A stretch of 64,000 nucleotides of DNA from Pseudoalteromonas flavipulchra NCIMB 2033 = ATCC BAA-314 (GCA_000814665.1 JWIH01000011.1:245344-309343); one strand, 5' to 3'; shown: positions 16,375 to 26,181, counted from the first letter of the stretch. Numbers and translations: made by a program. Notes: generated by a model not told the origin, from the letters alone.

Positions 16375-17493
16375 TCAAATGACGACTAATTGACCATTTA
16401 TTGCGCCCGCTTCTTTTAGCGCTTCAAGGATCGCCATTAAATCACCAGGCGCTGCGCCAACTTGGTTAATTGCCCTAACCAAATCATCAAGGCTCACGCC
16501 TGGGTCAAACACAAACGCTCGAGAGTCGTCCTGATTTACGTCGATAATACTTTGCTGCGTCACTGTTGTTTCGCCATTTGCCAGCGCATTAGGTTGAGAC
16601 ACATTTTGTTGCTCAGCAATCGTTACGGTAAGACCGCCATGAGTAATTGCCGCAGGCTGCAACTTGACATTTTTGCCGATAACGATAGTACCTGTGCGCG
16701 AGTTAACGATGATCTTCGCAGCGGTATCCGCTGGTTTGAATTCAAGATTCTCAAGCGTAGATAGATACGCAACGCGCTGAGACGGATCTCTTGGTGCAAT
16801 TACTCGAACTGAAGCTGCATCCATAGGTTTAGCACTGTTTGGTCCAACAAGACCATTGATAGTGTCGGCCAAGCGCTTTGCGGTAGTAAAATCCGGCCTA
16901 TTCAAGTTAAAGGTAATGTAATCACCCTGAGTAAACGGACTTGGTACTGCTCGCTCCACTGTCGCGCCGTTTGCCACCCGACCTACTGTCGGGGTATTGA
17001 TCACAACTCGACTCCCGTCGGCGCCATCAGCGCCCAAACCACCGACAATCAAGCTACCTTGCGCAATTGCATATACGTTACCATCAACCCCTTTAAGAAA
17101 GGTCTGAAGTAACGTGCCGCCTCGTAAACTACCAGCACTACCAATAGATGACACAGTAACGTCAATGGTTTGACCGGGTTTAACAAAAGGTGGTAAGTCA
17201 GCATGAACCGCAACAGCCGCGACATTTTTAATTTTTGGCTTTAAGCTTGCTGGCATCGTGATCCCAAAGCTATTCAACATCGCTTTAAAGCTTTGCTCGG
17301 TAAATCTGGTTTGCTCACCGGTACCAGGTAAGCCCACAACTAGGCCGTAACCAACCAGTTGGTTTGAACGAACACCTTCAACCATACTGACATCTTTAAC
17401 TCGCTCAGCAGATGCCAAAGAAGAAAAACCAACCAACGTAATGGCCGCACCGATAAGCAAAATATTCTTAAGCATATTGTTCATTTTCAGCAC
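16375..17493 (-). CDS. flgI: Flagellar P-ring protein FlgI
   Basis: 372 residues. A signal peptide ([20 protein letters not shown]) precedes [30 protein letters not shown], the conserved start of mature FlgI. The C-terminus [30 protein letters not shown] is also typical. FlgI forms the periplasmic P ring around the rod in the peptidoglycan layer. Several Met codons precede the signal peptide, so the true start may be a few residues further in. It is the last gene of flgFGHI. Confidence 0.96.
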   Translation of the reverse strand: MLKMNNMLKNILLIGAAITLVGFSSLASAERVKDVSMVEGVRSNQLVGYGLVVGLPGTGEQTRFTEQSFKAMLNSFGITMPASLKPKIKNVAAVAVHADLPPFVKPGQTIDVTVSSIGSAGSLRGGTLLQTFLKGVDGNVYAIAQGSLIVGGLGADGADGSRVVINTPTVGRVANGATVERAVPSPFTQGDYITFNLNRPDFTTAKRLADTINGLVGPNSAKPMDAASVRVIAPRDPSQRVAYLSTLENLEFKPADTAAKIIVNSRTGTIVIGKNVKLQPAAITHGGLTVTIAEQQNVSQPNALANGETTVTQQSIIDVNQDDSRAFVFDPGVSLDDLVRAINQVGAAPGDLMAILEALKEAGAINGQLVVI

Positions 17494-17494
17494 C

Positions 17495-18178
17495 TTAAAA
17501 CGGCATCAGCGCGCTCATAAAGAAACTCGTTAACCAACCTGCACTTTGCACTTCTTGTTGGTCGCCTTTACCTGAATATTGAATTCTAGCGTTTGCCACT
17601 CGATTAGATTCAACGGTATTATCTGCCGTTACATCCTGAGGCCTTACTAATCCTTCTAAGCGAATAAACTCTTCGCCAGTATTGAGCGTTAACCACTTTT
17701 CGCCACGGATCACTAAATTGCCGTTTGGAAGTACTCGGGTGACATTGACCGATATATTACCAAATAGGCTATTTGACTGATTGGCTTGAGAATCACCAGA
17801 GAATGAAGAGCTTGAACTTGCTCCAAATTGTATCGCTTCCTTACCAATATTGATGGCATTGCCACCAAGGCCAATAATCGGATCAAGACTAGCGTCACTA
17901 GATTTATCAAGTTGAGAATTTGCCGCTTTGGTCGCCTGAGTCGTTTCTCTGAGTACAATGGTAATAATATCACCGACTCTTAACGCTTTTTTGTCAGCAT
18001 AAAGATCATTGGAAAACTGCGTATTAAACAATGACCCTGTTGCCACCATTTGGGCTTGATTATCCTCGGGATAGATAGGTGCATAATACGGATCGTCACG
18101 CACCACATTTTTATTTTGTGTTGTACTACATCCAGATAATGCAGCGACCGTTACGATGGCTAAATATAATGCACGCAT
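17495..18178 (-). CDS. flgH: Flagellar L-ring lipoprotein FlgH
   Basis: 227 residues. The lipoprotein signal [17 protein letters not shown] ends with the acylated Cys. The mature part has [29 protein letters not shown] and [15 protein letters not shown], family signatures. FlgH forms the outer-membrane L ring. It lies 16 bases after flgG and one base before flgI. Confidence 0.96.
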   Translation of the reverse strand: MRALYLAIVTVAALSGCSTTQNKNVVRDDPYYAPIYPEDNQAQMVATGSLFNTQFSNDLYADKKALRVGDIITIVLRETTQATKAANSQLDKSSDASLDPIIGLGGNAINIGKEAIQFGASSSSSFSGDSQANQSNSLFGNISVNVTRVLPNGNLVIRGEKWLTLNTGEEFIRLEGLVRPQDVTADNTVESNRVANARIQYSGKGDQQEVQSAGWLTSFFMSALMPF

Positions 18179-18194
18179 AATACCCCCTACCCAA

Positions 18195-18983
18195 TTACAA
18201 CTGTTGATTAATGTAGCTCAGCATCTGATCTACCGTTGAAATCACTTTTGAGTTCATCTCATACACGCGTTGTGTCTCGATTAGATTTACAAGCTCTTCG
18301 GTCACATTAACGTTTGACGTCTCAAGTGCGCCTTGAACTACTTTACCTAACCCTTCAACGCTTGGGTTACCTTGTACAGGTGCACCACTTACCGCAGTTT
18401 CTGTGTACAGGTTTTGACCAATTGGTTCAAGACCTGATGGATTAATAAAGTCACTGATCGTCAATTGCCCAATGACAACGTTTTCAGCTTGCCCTGCAAC
18501 GCGCACTGATACTTCGCCATCTTGAGAAATAGTGATTGACTGTGCATCGTCGGGCACATTCATCTCTGGTAACACAGGAAAACCCGCACCAGAAGTAACT
18601 ATCCGTCCCTCTTCATCCGTCGTGAACTGACCGTTTCTTGAATACGCAGTTGTGCCATCTGGCATCTGAATCTCAAAAAAGCCCGGACCTTGGATCATCC
18701 AATCCAAAGAGTTTTCGGTACTTAACATATTACCTTGAGAAAAATTCTTTTGGTTAGCGACCACTTTGGCACCTGCACCAAGCATTAAGCCTGATGGTAG
18801 TTCTGTATCCTGAGAGCTGCGGCCACCTGGTTGATTGATGTTTTGATACAGCAAGTCTTCGAATATCGCCCGACTCTTTTTGTAGCCGACGGTACTGGCG
18901 TTCGCCAAGTTGTTCGAAATAACTGAAATATCAGTTTGCTGAGCATCTAAGCCTGTTTTACTTATCCACAATGCTGGATTCAT
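18195..18983 (-). CDS. flgG: Distal rod protein FlgG
   Basis: 262 residues, normal size. The start MNPALWISKTGLDAQQTDISVISNNLANASTVGYKKSRA contains the rod-protein ANN motif, the middle has the FlgE/F/G domain (GPGFFEIQMPDGTTAYSRNGQF), and the end NVTEELVNLIETQRVYEMNSKVI is the conserved C-terminal helix. Exported to form the distal rod. Confidence 0.96.
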   Translation of the reverse strand: MNPALWISKTGLDAQQTDISVISNNLANASTVGYKKSRAIFEDLLYQNINQPGGRSSQDTELPSGLMLGAGAKVVANQKNFSQGNMLSTENSLDWMIQGPGFFEIQMPDGTTAYSRNGQFTTDEEGRIVTSGAGFPVLPEMNVPDDAQSITISQDGEVSVRVAGQAENVVIGQLTISDFINPSGLEPIGQNLYTETAVSGAPVQGNPSVEGLGKVVQGALETSNVNVTEELVNLIETQRVYEMNSKVISTVDQMLSYINQQL

Positions 18984-18999
18984 AATCTCTACCTCACTC

Positions 19000-19764
19000 T
19001 TAAACTATGCGTAGGAGCGAAGTGTGTCGCTCATCTATTTCTTCAGCTGTTTTCATCAGCTTAATTTGCATTTCAAATTGTCTTTGATGGTTGATCATAT
19101 CCACCATCTCATGAACGGGATTGACGTTGGACATCTCTAAGAAGCCACTCATTACCTTTGCAGTTGGAGATATTTCACAAAAACCACAGATCCCATCTTC
19201 TAACTTATCTTCTCTTGGTCTAAACAGGCCGTCATTGCCTTTTTGTAGCTTACTATTATCTGCTTCAATAATTTTCAGCCTATCAACCACCTCAAGAAAG
19301 TTAGCGGGGGCACCTTGTGGACGCACTTGAATAGAGCCATCGTCACTAAACACCACTTTATCAACGGGGATAGGTAAGACAATAGGTCCACCTTCGCCAA
19401 TAAGTTGACGCCCGTGAGCTGTAACTAACGCACCGTCATTACGAATGTTTAGCGTGCCGACTTTGGTGTAAGCTTCTTCGCCCGAGGCATCAACTACACT
19501 GATCCACGACTTATCATCTACAGCAATATCAAGCTCACGGCCAGTTTCAACGATTGCACCACCGGTCATATTAGTACCTGGACGTTCTTGCATAGCAAAA
19601 ACCCGAGAGGGTAATCCTTCTCCGAATGCCTGCATTGAACGCGCTTGAGCAAAATCTGCTTTGAAGCCAGTCGTGTTGGCATTAGCAAGGTTATTCGCTT
19701 TAAGTGCCACACCGCGTAAGCTCTGCTTAGCGCCTGACATTGCGATATACACCATTTTATCCAT
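19000..19764 (-). CDS. flgF: Proximal rod protein FlgF
   Basis: 254 residues. MDKMVYIAMSGAKQSLRGVALKANNLANANTTGFKAD is the FlgF start and EMVDMINHQRQFEMQIKLMKTAEE the end helix. Part of the rod that crosses the periplasm. A perfect sigma-54-type promoter lies 38 bases upstream and the flgE terminator just before that, so flgF leads its own unit with flgG, flgH and flgI. Confidence 0.95.
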   Translation of the reverse strand: MDKMVYIAMSGAKQSLRGVALKANNLANANTTGFKADFAQARSMQAFGEGLPSRVFAMQERPGTNMTGGAIVETGRELDIAVDDKSWISVVDASGEEAYTKVGTLNIRNDGALVTAHGRQLIGEGGPIVLPIPVDKVVFSDDGSIQVRPQGAPANFLEVVDRLKIIEADNSKLQKGNDGLFRPREDKLEDGICGFCEISPTAKVMSGFLEMSNVNPVHEMVDMINHQRQFEMQIKLMKTAEEIDERHTSLLRIV

Positions 19765-19801
19765 GACGATGACCTATAAAATTCAAACTTAATCTAGTTA
19801 A

Positions 19802-19817
19802 TGCAAACACAGTGCCA
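19802..19817 (-). promoter_or_regulatory. Sigma-54 promoter of flgFGHI
   Basis: Minus strand: TGGCAC, 5 bases, TTGCA, an exact match to the sigma-54 consensus, ending 38 bases before the flgF ATG. Confidence 0.8.
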
Positions 19818-19844
19818 AAGTGATGAGATGTTTTTGACGGGCAT

Positions 19845-19872
19845 AAAAAAGGCTGCCTTTGTAGCAGCCTTT
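19845..19872 (-). terminator. Rho-independent terminator of flgBCDE
   Basis: Minus strand: stem AAAGGCTGC/GCAGCCTTT (9 bp), loop of 7, then a U-run. It starts 16 bases beyond the flgE stop and is followed by the flgF promoter. Confidence 0.85.
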
Positions 19873-19887
19873 GGAGGGCATAATATA

Positions 19888-21288
19888 TTATCGGATCTGT
19901 AATATATTTTGTTGTAATGTTGAGTTAACCTCAAGCGCTCGAGAGTTCGCTTGAAAGTTACGCTGGGCACTGATAAGGTCAACTAACTCGTTTGTGAGGT
20001 TGACGTTCGATTGCTCTAACGCCGATGAACTAATACCACCAAGCGTACCTGTGTTTGGCTCGCCTGCTAGGGGCTCACCGGAAGATAGACTTTTCTTCCA
20101 CTCAGTATTACCAATCGCTTGGAGGCCTTGAGAATTCGGGAAGCGTACGAGCGCGACTTGCCCTAGGAAAGTCGAGTCACCGTTAGTGTATGAAGCTACT
20201 ACTTTGCCATCAGTACCAATATCAATACCAGCTAGTCGACCTACGGTTGCACCGTCTTGTTCCAGAGCTTTCACTTCAAATCGACCTGATGAATATTGTG
20301 TCGGTAACTTCTGAGCCGTGTTTGCTTCATCACGCCAGTTAACAACAATATCATTCGGGAAGGTTGCGCCGTTTTCTAACAAGTTTGACATACCAATAGT
20401 TGGATCGACCGCATCTTGAGGACCTGCAAGACTAAGCGGGTTAAACGTCGTACCCGTATTGTTACTAAATGTCAGTGGTGAAGCTGATGGATCATCCGCT
20501 GTTTGTGAAGGAATACCACTTGCGTCAAAACGAAATACGCTTACTGGAGTGTATGGCACAGGTGGTGTAGCGGTTGGGTCAATTTGCTGCGCATTGTGGT
20601 TAAATGGCTTATCGTCCATTGTTGCGTAAGTTGACCATTCATTATCCGCCGTTTTTCTGAAGAATAGCTGCAGTGTATGTGATTCACCCAGTGAGTCATA
20701 TACCGTAATTGCCGTTCTTGAGTTATACGATGCACTTTGCGTAGGATCGAATGCAATCGTAGGTGGCTGCGCCGTTGCATCTAGATTAAATGATGTATAA
20801 ATTTGCGATGTTGCTCGAGGAGACCCTGATGCATCTGGAATTTGAATTGGCGATGTTGTGCTTAGACTCAAAGACGTTGTATCACCTGTTGATGGATCAA
20901 CAGGGAAGCCTTGCAAGTAGTCACCTTTTGCATTCACTATAAAGTTGTCTTTATTTAATTTAAATGCACCAGCTCGAGAATACGTAAAATCCTGTGATTG
21001 AAGAGAATTTGACATGGCAAAATAGCCTTCGCCCTCAATCGCCAAGTCTAGCGAGTTCTGCGTGAACTTTAATGACCCTTGGTGAAACTGCTGCGCTACC
21101 ATAGTAGTTTGTACACCATCACCATTTTTCGTTTTGCCAGAGCTAAAAACCGAAGACGCGTAAACATCAGCAAATTCTGCGCGAGATTCTTTAAAACCCG
21201 TCGTGTTCACGTTAGCAATGTTATTTGCTGTTACGTCCAAGTCTTTTTGCGCGGCGGCAATACCTGTCAGTGCTATATTGAAACTCAT
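19888..21288 (-). CDS. flgE: Flagellar hook protein FlgE
   Basis: 466 residues. The N-terminus MSFNIALTGIAAAQKDLDVTANNIANVNTTGFKES and the C-terminus NVNLTNELVDLISAQRNFQANSRALE are the hook-protein signatures, and GEGYFAMSNSLQSQDFTYSRAGAF lies at the expected position. The variable centre is long and Thr/Pro-rich, normal for polar hook proteins. Exported as the hook subunit; FlgD caps the growing hook. It is the last gene of flgBCDE. Confidence 0.96.
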   Translation of the reverse strand: MSFNIALTGIAAAQKDLDVTANNIANVNTTGFKESRAEFADVYASSVFSSGKTKNGDGVQTTMVAQQFHQGSLKFTQNSLDLAIEGEGYFAMSNSLQSQDFTYSRAGAFKLNKDNFIVNAKGDYLQGFPVDPSTGDTTSLSLSTTSPIQIPDASGSPRATSQIYTSFNLDATAQPPTIAFDPTQSASYNSRTAITVYDSLGESHTLQLFFRKTADNEWSTYATMDDKPFNHNAQQIDPTATPPVPYTPVSVFRFDASGIPSQTADDPSASPLTFSNNTGTTFNPLSLAGPQDAVDPTIGMSNLLENGATFPNDIVVNWRDEANTAQKLPTQYSSGRFEVKALEQDGATVGRLAGIDIGTDGKVVASYTNGDSTFLGQVALVRFPNSQGLQAIGNTEWKKSLSSGEPLAGEPNTGTLGGISSSALEQSNVNLTNELVDLISAQRNFQANSRALEVNSTLQQNILQIR

Positions 21289-21329
21289 ACTCTCACCTCT
21301 AAGTTCTTAAGGTTAATTCTTTAAAACTA

Positions 21330-22013
21330 CTATGCTATTTCAGCAATATCAGTTAAGCGCACCGCGCCTTCTTTGGTATTAATGACGATGCCGTTAGCAC
21401 CATTAACATTAACACTGTCAATATTTCTAAATGTGGCCGAAGGTAAAGTCTGATATTCACCTTCAATCATGCCTTCGGCTTTTATGGTGTATTCCCCAGG
21501 GGGCATCATCTCGCCATCTTTATTCTTACCATCCCACTCAAAACGCACAGCGCCTACACTTTGCTCACCAAACTCAAGCGTCTTAACAATCGCTCCAGAT
21601 TCGTCATAAATACCCACAGATAAATTCTGCACAGGCTCTTGGACAATCACCGAGCCCTTTGTAAGTGCATCATCACCATGTTCTAACGTCGTTGATTCGA
21701 GTAATGCTTTTTTACCAATCAGCGTTGATGCTTGAAGCGCTGAGTTAGAAGTCATTGATGCAGCTAACGAGTCAAAATTCTCATTTAGCTTCGAGATCCC
21801 CTCAGCCATGGTAAAACTGGTCATCTGCGCGATCATCTGATCGTTGTCCGCAGGCTTACTTGGATCTTGGAAAGAGAGCTGTTGAGTAAGCAGCGAGAAG
21901 AAATCTTCTTGCGATAGCTCATCTCTGGGCTTTTTCTCCTCGGCCTGTTTTTGCCTATCCCAGTAGAGTGAATCTACACCCGTTGAAGAAGTGGCATTTA
22001 CATTATTACTCAT
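21330..22013 (-). CDS. flgD: Flagellar hook capping protein FlgD
   Basis: 227 residues. The segment SQEDFFSLLTQQLSFQDPSKPADNDQMIAQMTSFTMAEGI is the FlgD N-terminal domain (export signal and cap core), followed by a FLgD tudor/Ig-like region with FEWDGKNKDGEMMPPGEYTI. It scaffolds hook polymerisation outside the cell. Gap of 17 bases to flgC and about 40 to flgE. Confidence 0.95.
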   Translation of the reverse strand: MSNNVNATSSTGVDSLYWDRQKQAEEKKPRDELSQEDFFSLLTQQLSFQDPSKPADNDQMIAQMTSFTMAEGISKLNENFDSLAASMTSNSALQASTLIGKKALLESTTLEHGDDALTKGSVIVQEPVQNLSVGIYDESGAIVKTLEFGEQSVGAVRFEWDGKNKDGEMMPPGEYTIKAEGMIEGEYQTLPSATFRNIDSVNVNGANGIVINTKEGAVRLTDIAEIA

Positions 22014-22030
22014 CAGCTGTTACTCCCAAT

Positions 22031-22462
22031 TTAGCGCTGGCCTAGTTGCAATGTTTTACTAAGCATTTGCTTTGCAGCGTCTGCAACTTGAACATTGGTT
22101 TGGTAAGAGCGAGAAGCAGAAATCATGTTTGCCATCTCCTCTACCACATTCACATTCGGTTTATAAATGTAGCCATTTGCGTCAGCACTTGGGTGGTTTG
22201 GGTTGTACTCAACTTGAAGCGGCTTGTCGCTTTCAACCACACCTAAGACTTTTACTCCAACTGAAGATCCCGCAACATTGTTCTGGGAAGCTGCAGCTTT
22301 GGAAAGTTCAGCGGCAAATACAGGGTGTCTAGCGCGATACACAGTATCCTGACTAGAGCTCACTGAGTTTGCGTTTGAGATATTACTTGCGGTGGTATTA
22401 AGTCGCACATTCTGTGCGCTCATTCCTGAACCCGCAATATCGAAAACGTTATATAGACTCAT
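22031..22462 (-). CDS. flgC: Proximal rod protein FlgC
   Basis: 143 residues. MSLYNVFDIAGSGMSAQNVRLNTTASNISNANS and the C-terminal NVNVVEEMANMISASRSYQTNVQV are the FlgC signatures. Rod subunit exported by the type III apparatus. It starts 2 bases after flgB ends. Confidence 0.96.
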   Translation of the reverse strand: MSLYNVFDIAGSGMSAQNVRLNTTASNISNANSVSSSQDTVYRARHPVFAAELSKAAASQNNVAGSSVGVKVLGVVESDKPLQVEYNPNHPSADANGYIYKPNVNVVEEMANMISASRSYQTNVQVADAAKQMLSKTLQLGQR

Positions 22463-22464
22463 TG

Positions 22465-22875
22465 TTATGCCCCTTGCCCGCCGAGTGCCTTTTTAAGGCT
22501 ACTGAACTTACCACCAAGAAATTGCAAACTGGCTTGGTACTCTAATGCATTCTGTACATACAAGTTTCGTTCCACTTGTATATCAACTGAGTTACCATCA
22601 CCTGTATCTGCTTGATTTGGCGAACGATATAGCTCAGATGAATTACTCATTTTGGTACCACCAGTGAGGTGTTTTGCATCTGTTCTAACCATATCATTGC
22701 CGCTTCTTTGCATTGTCTTTGCCGCTTTTAAAGCACTAGCAAAGTCAATATCTTTAGCTTTGTATCCTGGAGTGTCTGCGTTTGCGATATTGCTTGCTAG
22801 AATTTCAGCGCGCTGTGAGCGCAGCAGCATCGTATGCTGATGTATACCCAACGCTTTATCGAAACTAATTGCCAT
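22465..22875 (-). CDS. flgB: Proximal rod protein FlgB
   Basis: 136 residues. MAISFDKALGIHQHTMLLRSQRAEILASNIANADTPGYKAKDIDF is the FlgB start, and GNSVDIQVERNLYVQNALEYQASLQFL the end. It is the base of the rod and the first gene of flgBCDE, 36 bases behind a sigma-54-type promoter. Confidence 0.96.
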   Translation of the reverse strand: MAISFDKALGIHQHTMLLRSQRAEILASNIANADTPGYKAKDIDFASALKAAKTMQRSGNDMVRTDAKHLTGGTKMSNSSELYRSPNQADTGDGNSVDIQVERNLYVQNALEYQASLQFLGGKFSSLKKALGGQGA

Positions 22876-22910
22876 TATCTGACTCCAAAAAATTGACTCA
22901 GGTATGACAA

Positions 22911-22926
22911 AGCAATCTTTAGGCCA
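22911..22926 (-). promoter_or_regulatory. Sigma-54 promoter of flgBCDE
   Basis: Minus strand: TGGCCT, 5 bases, TTGCT with TT following; GG-N10-GC spacing exact. It ends 36 bases before the flgB ATG, in the 280-base gap between cheR and flgB. The rest of that gap shows no other clear signal. Confidence 0.72.
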
Positions 22927-23155
22927 GTTTTAAAACAAGATTTATTCATTAAATTTCAATGTTTTACATTGTGTTTTTGGAATAATTAAACTTGAGCCAA
23001 TATTGATGAGTGAAATAAATAAGAGGAAGCGTCTGAAGAGTCAGCGGTTGAACTTAGAAAATCCAAGGTTAATGAGTGTAGACACTGGAACTGCGACTGA
23101 GTACAAATATTCAATACCTAATTATAGCGAACGTCCCTGCCGCTATATGTGAATA

Positions 23156-23989
23156 TTAAGTCTTTTTCTGATAGATAATACCAGGATTACAACGGATCAT
23201 ATTAAAGTCGTCACTTAAACCCGCCATCGATTCTGACGCACCTAAAAACAAATAACCATTAGGATTTAACGACTGAGCAAATTGCGAAATGATTTTGGCT
23301 TTCACTTCCGGTGAAAAGTATATCAGGACGTTACGGCAGAAAATTACATCAAACTTACCCATCAATGCATAAGAATCTAGCAGGTTTAAATGTCTAAAAC
23401 TGACCATTTTACGGATCGGTTCAACAACCTTAGCCATTCCATTGCCACTATCCATAAAGAACTTCTTTCTACGCTCAGGCGACAACCCTCGCGCCAACGC
23501 TAGCGCGTCATATTCAGCATTCTTACACATATCCAGCATGGTGTTAGAAATGTCTGTACCGACGATCTGCACACCCATTTTCAGCGCGCCAGGGCTTTTA
23601 CTCACATACTCACTCGCAGACATCGCAATTGAATATGGCTCTTGTCCTGATGAACTTGCCGCCGACCAAATCTTAACTGGACGTCTCAAGTCTTTAAACT
23701 CTGGTAAGATTTTCGATTTAATTAGCTCGAACGGATAAGTATCCCTAAACCAAAGCGTTTCATTCGTTGTCATCGCGTCCACCACAGCGGCACGCAATTG
23801 CCGCTCATGGGGACTGAGTGTTTTAGCTACTAAGGACGAAAGTGTTTCCACACCAAAGCGAGCCATCAGAGGAGCGAGTCGGCTTTTGACCAAGTACAAT
23901 TTATTGTCACCCAGTACAATACCGCACTGTTGCTCCAAAAAGGTTCTAAATTGATCGTACTCTTTTTGCTCTAAATGCTTATTTTCCAA
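23156..23989 (-). CDS. cheR: Chemotaxis protein methyltransferase CheR
   Basis: 277 residues. An N-terminal helical domain (about residues 1-75) precedes the SAM-dependent methyltransferase domain with WSAASSSGQEPYSIAMSA, the VGTDISNTMLDMCKNAEYDA motif and FDVIFCRNVLIYFSPEVK. It methylates glutamates of chemoreceptors in the cytoplasm. It follows cheV by 15 bases, and the cheV-cheR pair beside flgA/flgB is the Vibrio-type arrangement. Confidence 0.95.
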   Translation of the reverse strand: MENKHLEQKEYDQFRTFLEQQCGIVLGDNKLYLVKSRLAPLMARFGVETLSSLVAKTLSPHERQLRAAVVDAMTTNETLWFRDTYPFELIKSKILPEFKDLRRPVKIWSAASSSGQEPYSIAMSASEYVSKSPGALKMGVQIVGTDISNTMLDMCKNAEYDALALARGLSPERRKKFFMDSGNGMAKVVEPIRKMVSFRHLNLLDSYALMGKFDVIFCRNVLIYFSPEVKAKIISQFAQSLNPNGYLFLGASESMAGLSDDFNMIRCNPGIIYQKKT

Positions 23990-24004
23990 GTGCTACCACC
24001 AGCT

Positions 24005-24937
24005 TTAATCACAATGAACCCATTTTTTAACCGCTGAAGCTAATTCATCTGGGTTAAACTTAGCAATAAAATCATCAGCGCCAACTTTCTCAATCATGGC
24101 CTGATTAAATACACCACTCAGTGAAGTATGGAGTATCACATGCAATGGCGCTAATTTTGGATCAGCTTTTATTTCAGCCGTTAGCGTATAACCATCCATT
24201 TCCGGCATTTCAACGTCAGAAATTAATAGCCCTACTCGCTCAGTGACATTATTTTGACAGTCCATTTCCGCAATTTCACGAAGCCTGATAAGTGCTTCTT
24301 TGCCGTTCTTCGCAAGTTCAGTCTGAACACCTAATGGCTCCAATGCGCGTTTGACCTGATTACGAGCAACTGCGGAGTCATCAGCGATAAAGACAATACG
24401 TTCGCCTAAATCTTTTTGCATTTCACCATCAGATACAATGTCAGCACTGACTTCTGTGTTGATTGGGCAAATTTCATTGAGGATCTTTTCTACGTCTAAT
24501 ATTTCAACTAGCTCGTTTTCAATTTCTGTAACCGCTGTCAAATAGGAATAACGACCAGCCCCAGATGGCGGGGGCATTATTTTTTCCCAGTTCATATTCA
24601 CAATGCGTTCTACTGCACTGACTAGAAAACCTTGAACTGAACGGTTGTATTCTGCAATCACAATAAAACAGTTACGAATATCTTGAATAGGAGGTCCACC
24701 TACCGCAAGTGACATATCAATTACGGATATAGTTTGGCCTCGAATATGAGCAACCCCTCGGATAAGCGGGTTTGACTTGGGCATGCTTGTCAATGCTGGA
24801 CATTGAAGCACTTCTCGGACTTTGAAAACATTAATGCCGAAGCGCTGTCGACCTTGAAGTCGAAAAAGTAATAGCTCGAGACGGTTTTGTCCAACCAGCT
24901 GTGTACGTTGGTTAACCGAGTCTAAAATACCTGCCAT
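24005..24937 (-). CDS. cheV: Chemotaxis coupling protein CheV (CheW-REC)
   Basis: 310 residues in two domains: CheW-like (about 15-165; FRLQGRQRFGINVFKVREVL, IRGVAHIRGQTISVIDMS) and a receiver (about 180-305; IVFIADDSAVARNQVKRAL, phosphoacceptor Asp in LLISDVEMPEMDGY, Lys in FIAKF). CheV couples receptors to CheA and may act as a phosphate sink. It diverges from flgA across a 140-base gap in which no convincing sigma-28 or sigma-54 site was found. Confidence 0.95.
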   Translation of the reverse strand: MAGILDSVNQRTQLVGQNRLELLLFRLQGRQRFGINVFKVREVLQCPALTSMPKSNPLIRGVAHIRGQTISVIDMSLAVGGPPIQDIRNCFIVIAEYNRSVQGFLVSAVERIVNMNWEKIMPPPSGAGRYSYLTAVTEIENELVEILDVEKILNEICPINTEVSADIVSDGEMQKDLGERIVFIADDSAVARNQVKRALEPLGVQTELAKNGKEALIRLREIAEMDCQNNVTERVGLLISDVEMPEMDGYTLTAEIKADPKLAPLHVILHTSLSGVFNQAMIEKVGADDFIAKFNPDELASAVKKWVHCD

Positions 24938-25077
24938 TTCAATCTCCTACTGTATAAACCGCTAATCGGAACGATCTTTGCTTCGACTCTGATATGGTTT
25001 ACCACCCTTGATTAGGTGCAGTTATTAAAGCAGAATCTTTATACCTTGTTTCACCCCATAAGCATAGTCGAAACATC

Positions 25078-25785
25078 ATGAGTTTGTTAAAAAAAACCCA
25101 TTACATTCAGTTTTTTTGTTTGTTCGCTTATTTTATAGGCGTTGACTATGGTTATTGTCAGCAATATGACAACAAAACTTTAGAACAAAACGCAATAGAA
25201 TTTGTTGAACCGAATGTAGAGCAAGATCCCGATAGTCAGCTGTCACTGACTGCTATACCACTTGATTCAAGAATTCCAGCACGGGATTGTCAATCGCCAT
25301 TGCAATATAGTACAGCGATGGCTCCACCTTTTGATACTCAAGTGACAGTTCAAATTAGATGCAACGATACCCTCAGCTGGACTCAATACGTCCACGTACG
25401 TATCGATCACCTCTTCCCCATATTAGTTAGTGCAACCATGTTAGAAAAAGGCCATGTTATTCAAGATGAAGATGTAAAAATAGAGTATCAGCCAAAACGT
25501 TTTCGCAGAGTTTCTTATATAGAAGATAAGTCAATACTAATAGGCAGTCGCAGCAAACGTAATATAAGAGAAGGCCAAGCCTTTACCCAAGCCCATATTT
25601 GCATGGTCTGCAAAGGCGATACTGTGACGATTATTGCTAAATCAGGTGGACTCGTGATCAAAACTCAAGGAGAAGCACAGCAAGATGGCAACCGTGGTGA
25701 ACTTATTAATATTAAAAACTCTCGCTCTGGCAAAACCTTACGTGCTAGAGTAATAGAAGTGGAAACAGTAGAGGTGAATTTATAA
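25078..25785 (+). CDS. flgA: Flagellar P-ring assembly chaperone FlgA
   Basis: 235 residues with a signal peptide (HYIQFFCLFAYFIGVDYGYC). The C-terminal SAF domain is clear: ILVSATMLEKGHVIQDEDVKIEYQPKR, then IREGQAFTQAHICMVCKGDTVTIIAKSGGLVIKTQGEA. FlgA is a periplasmic helper for FlgI polymerisation. Unusually, a Cys pair occurs in HICMVCKGD. It is divergent from cheV and followed by flgM. Confidence 0.92.
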   Translation: MSLLKKTHYIQFFCLFAYFIGVDYGYCQQYDNKTLEQNAIEFVEPNVEQDPDSQLSLTAIPLDSRIPARDCQSPLQYSTAMAPPFDTQVTVQIRCNDTLSWTQYVHVRIDHLFPILVSATMLEKGHVIQDEDVKIEYQPKRFRRVSYIEDKSILIGSRSKRNIREGQAFTQAHICMVCKGDTVTIIAKSGGLVIKTQGEAQQDGNRGELINIKNSRSGKTLRARVIEVETVEVNL

Positions 25786-25794
25786 AAAATTTGC

Positions 25795-25821
25795 TAAAGT
25801 AATACTACTAAACGCCGATAA
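25795..25821 (+). promoter_or_regulatory. Sigma-28 (FliA) promoter of flgM
   Basis: TAAA, exactly 15 bases, GCCGATAA: a perfect match to the FliA consensus, 37 bases before the flgM ATG and just after the flgA stop. It gives flgM its late, self-limiting expression in addition to any read-through from flgA. Confidence 0.88.
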
Positions 25822-25857
25822 CAAGGCTGAGAGTATAATTTTATTGGGTCTACAATC

Positions 25858-26181
25858 ATGGTTAATCAAGTTAACGGTCAGAATCAGTCTACATCCGTTG
25901 CTAATAATGTTAAGCAACAGAAAGCTGAATTGCAAAGAAGTGATGCCAATAGCGCATCAGTTAAATCACCAGCTACACCGAAAGCAGCGGCGGATTCAGT
26001 CAGTCTGACTCCACAAGCGCAACAGCTGAAAACAGTCAACGAAAAAGCGCAGCAATCATCAGGCTTTGACGACAAGAAAGTCGAAGAACTGAAAAAAGCG
26101 ATAGCAGAAGGCAAGTATCAAGTTGACGCGGAAAAACTCGCCAAAAACATAGCTGCATTTGAGTTCGAAATATATGGATGA
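25858..26181 (+). CDS. flgM: Anti-sigma-28 factor FlgM
   Basis: 107 residues. The N-terminal half is polar and disordered (NQVNGQNQSTSVANNVKQQ). The C-terminal part has ADSVSLTPQAQQLKTVNEKA and VEELKKAIAEGKYQVDAEKLAKNIAAFE, the sigma-binding helices of FlgM. It holds FliA inactive until it is exported through the finished hook. It carries its own FliA promoter and its stop overlaps the flgN start. Confidence 0.95.
   Translation: MVNQVNGQNQSTSVANNVKQQKAELQRSDANSASVKSPATPKAAADSVSLTPQAQQLKTVNEKAQQSSGFDDKKVEELKKAIAEGKYQVDAEKLAKNIAAFEFEIYG

Noticed and set aside
24938-25077. Sigma-28 promoter for cheV (sequence CTAATCGG)
   Set aside because: The -10-like part is poor and no TAAA stands at the required 15-base spacing.
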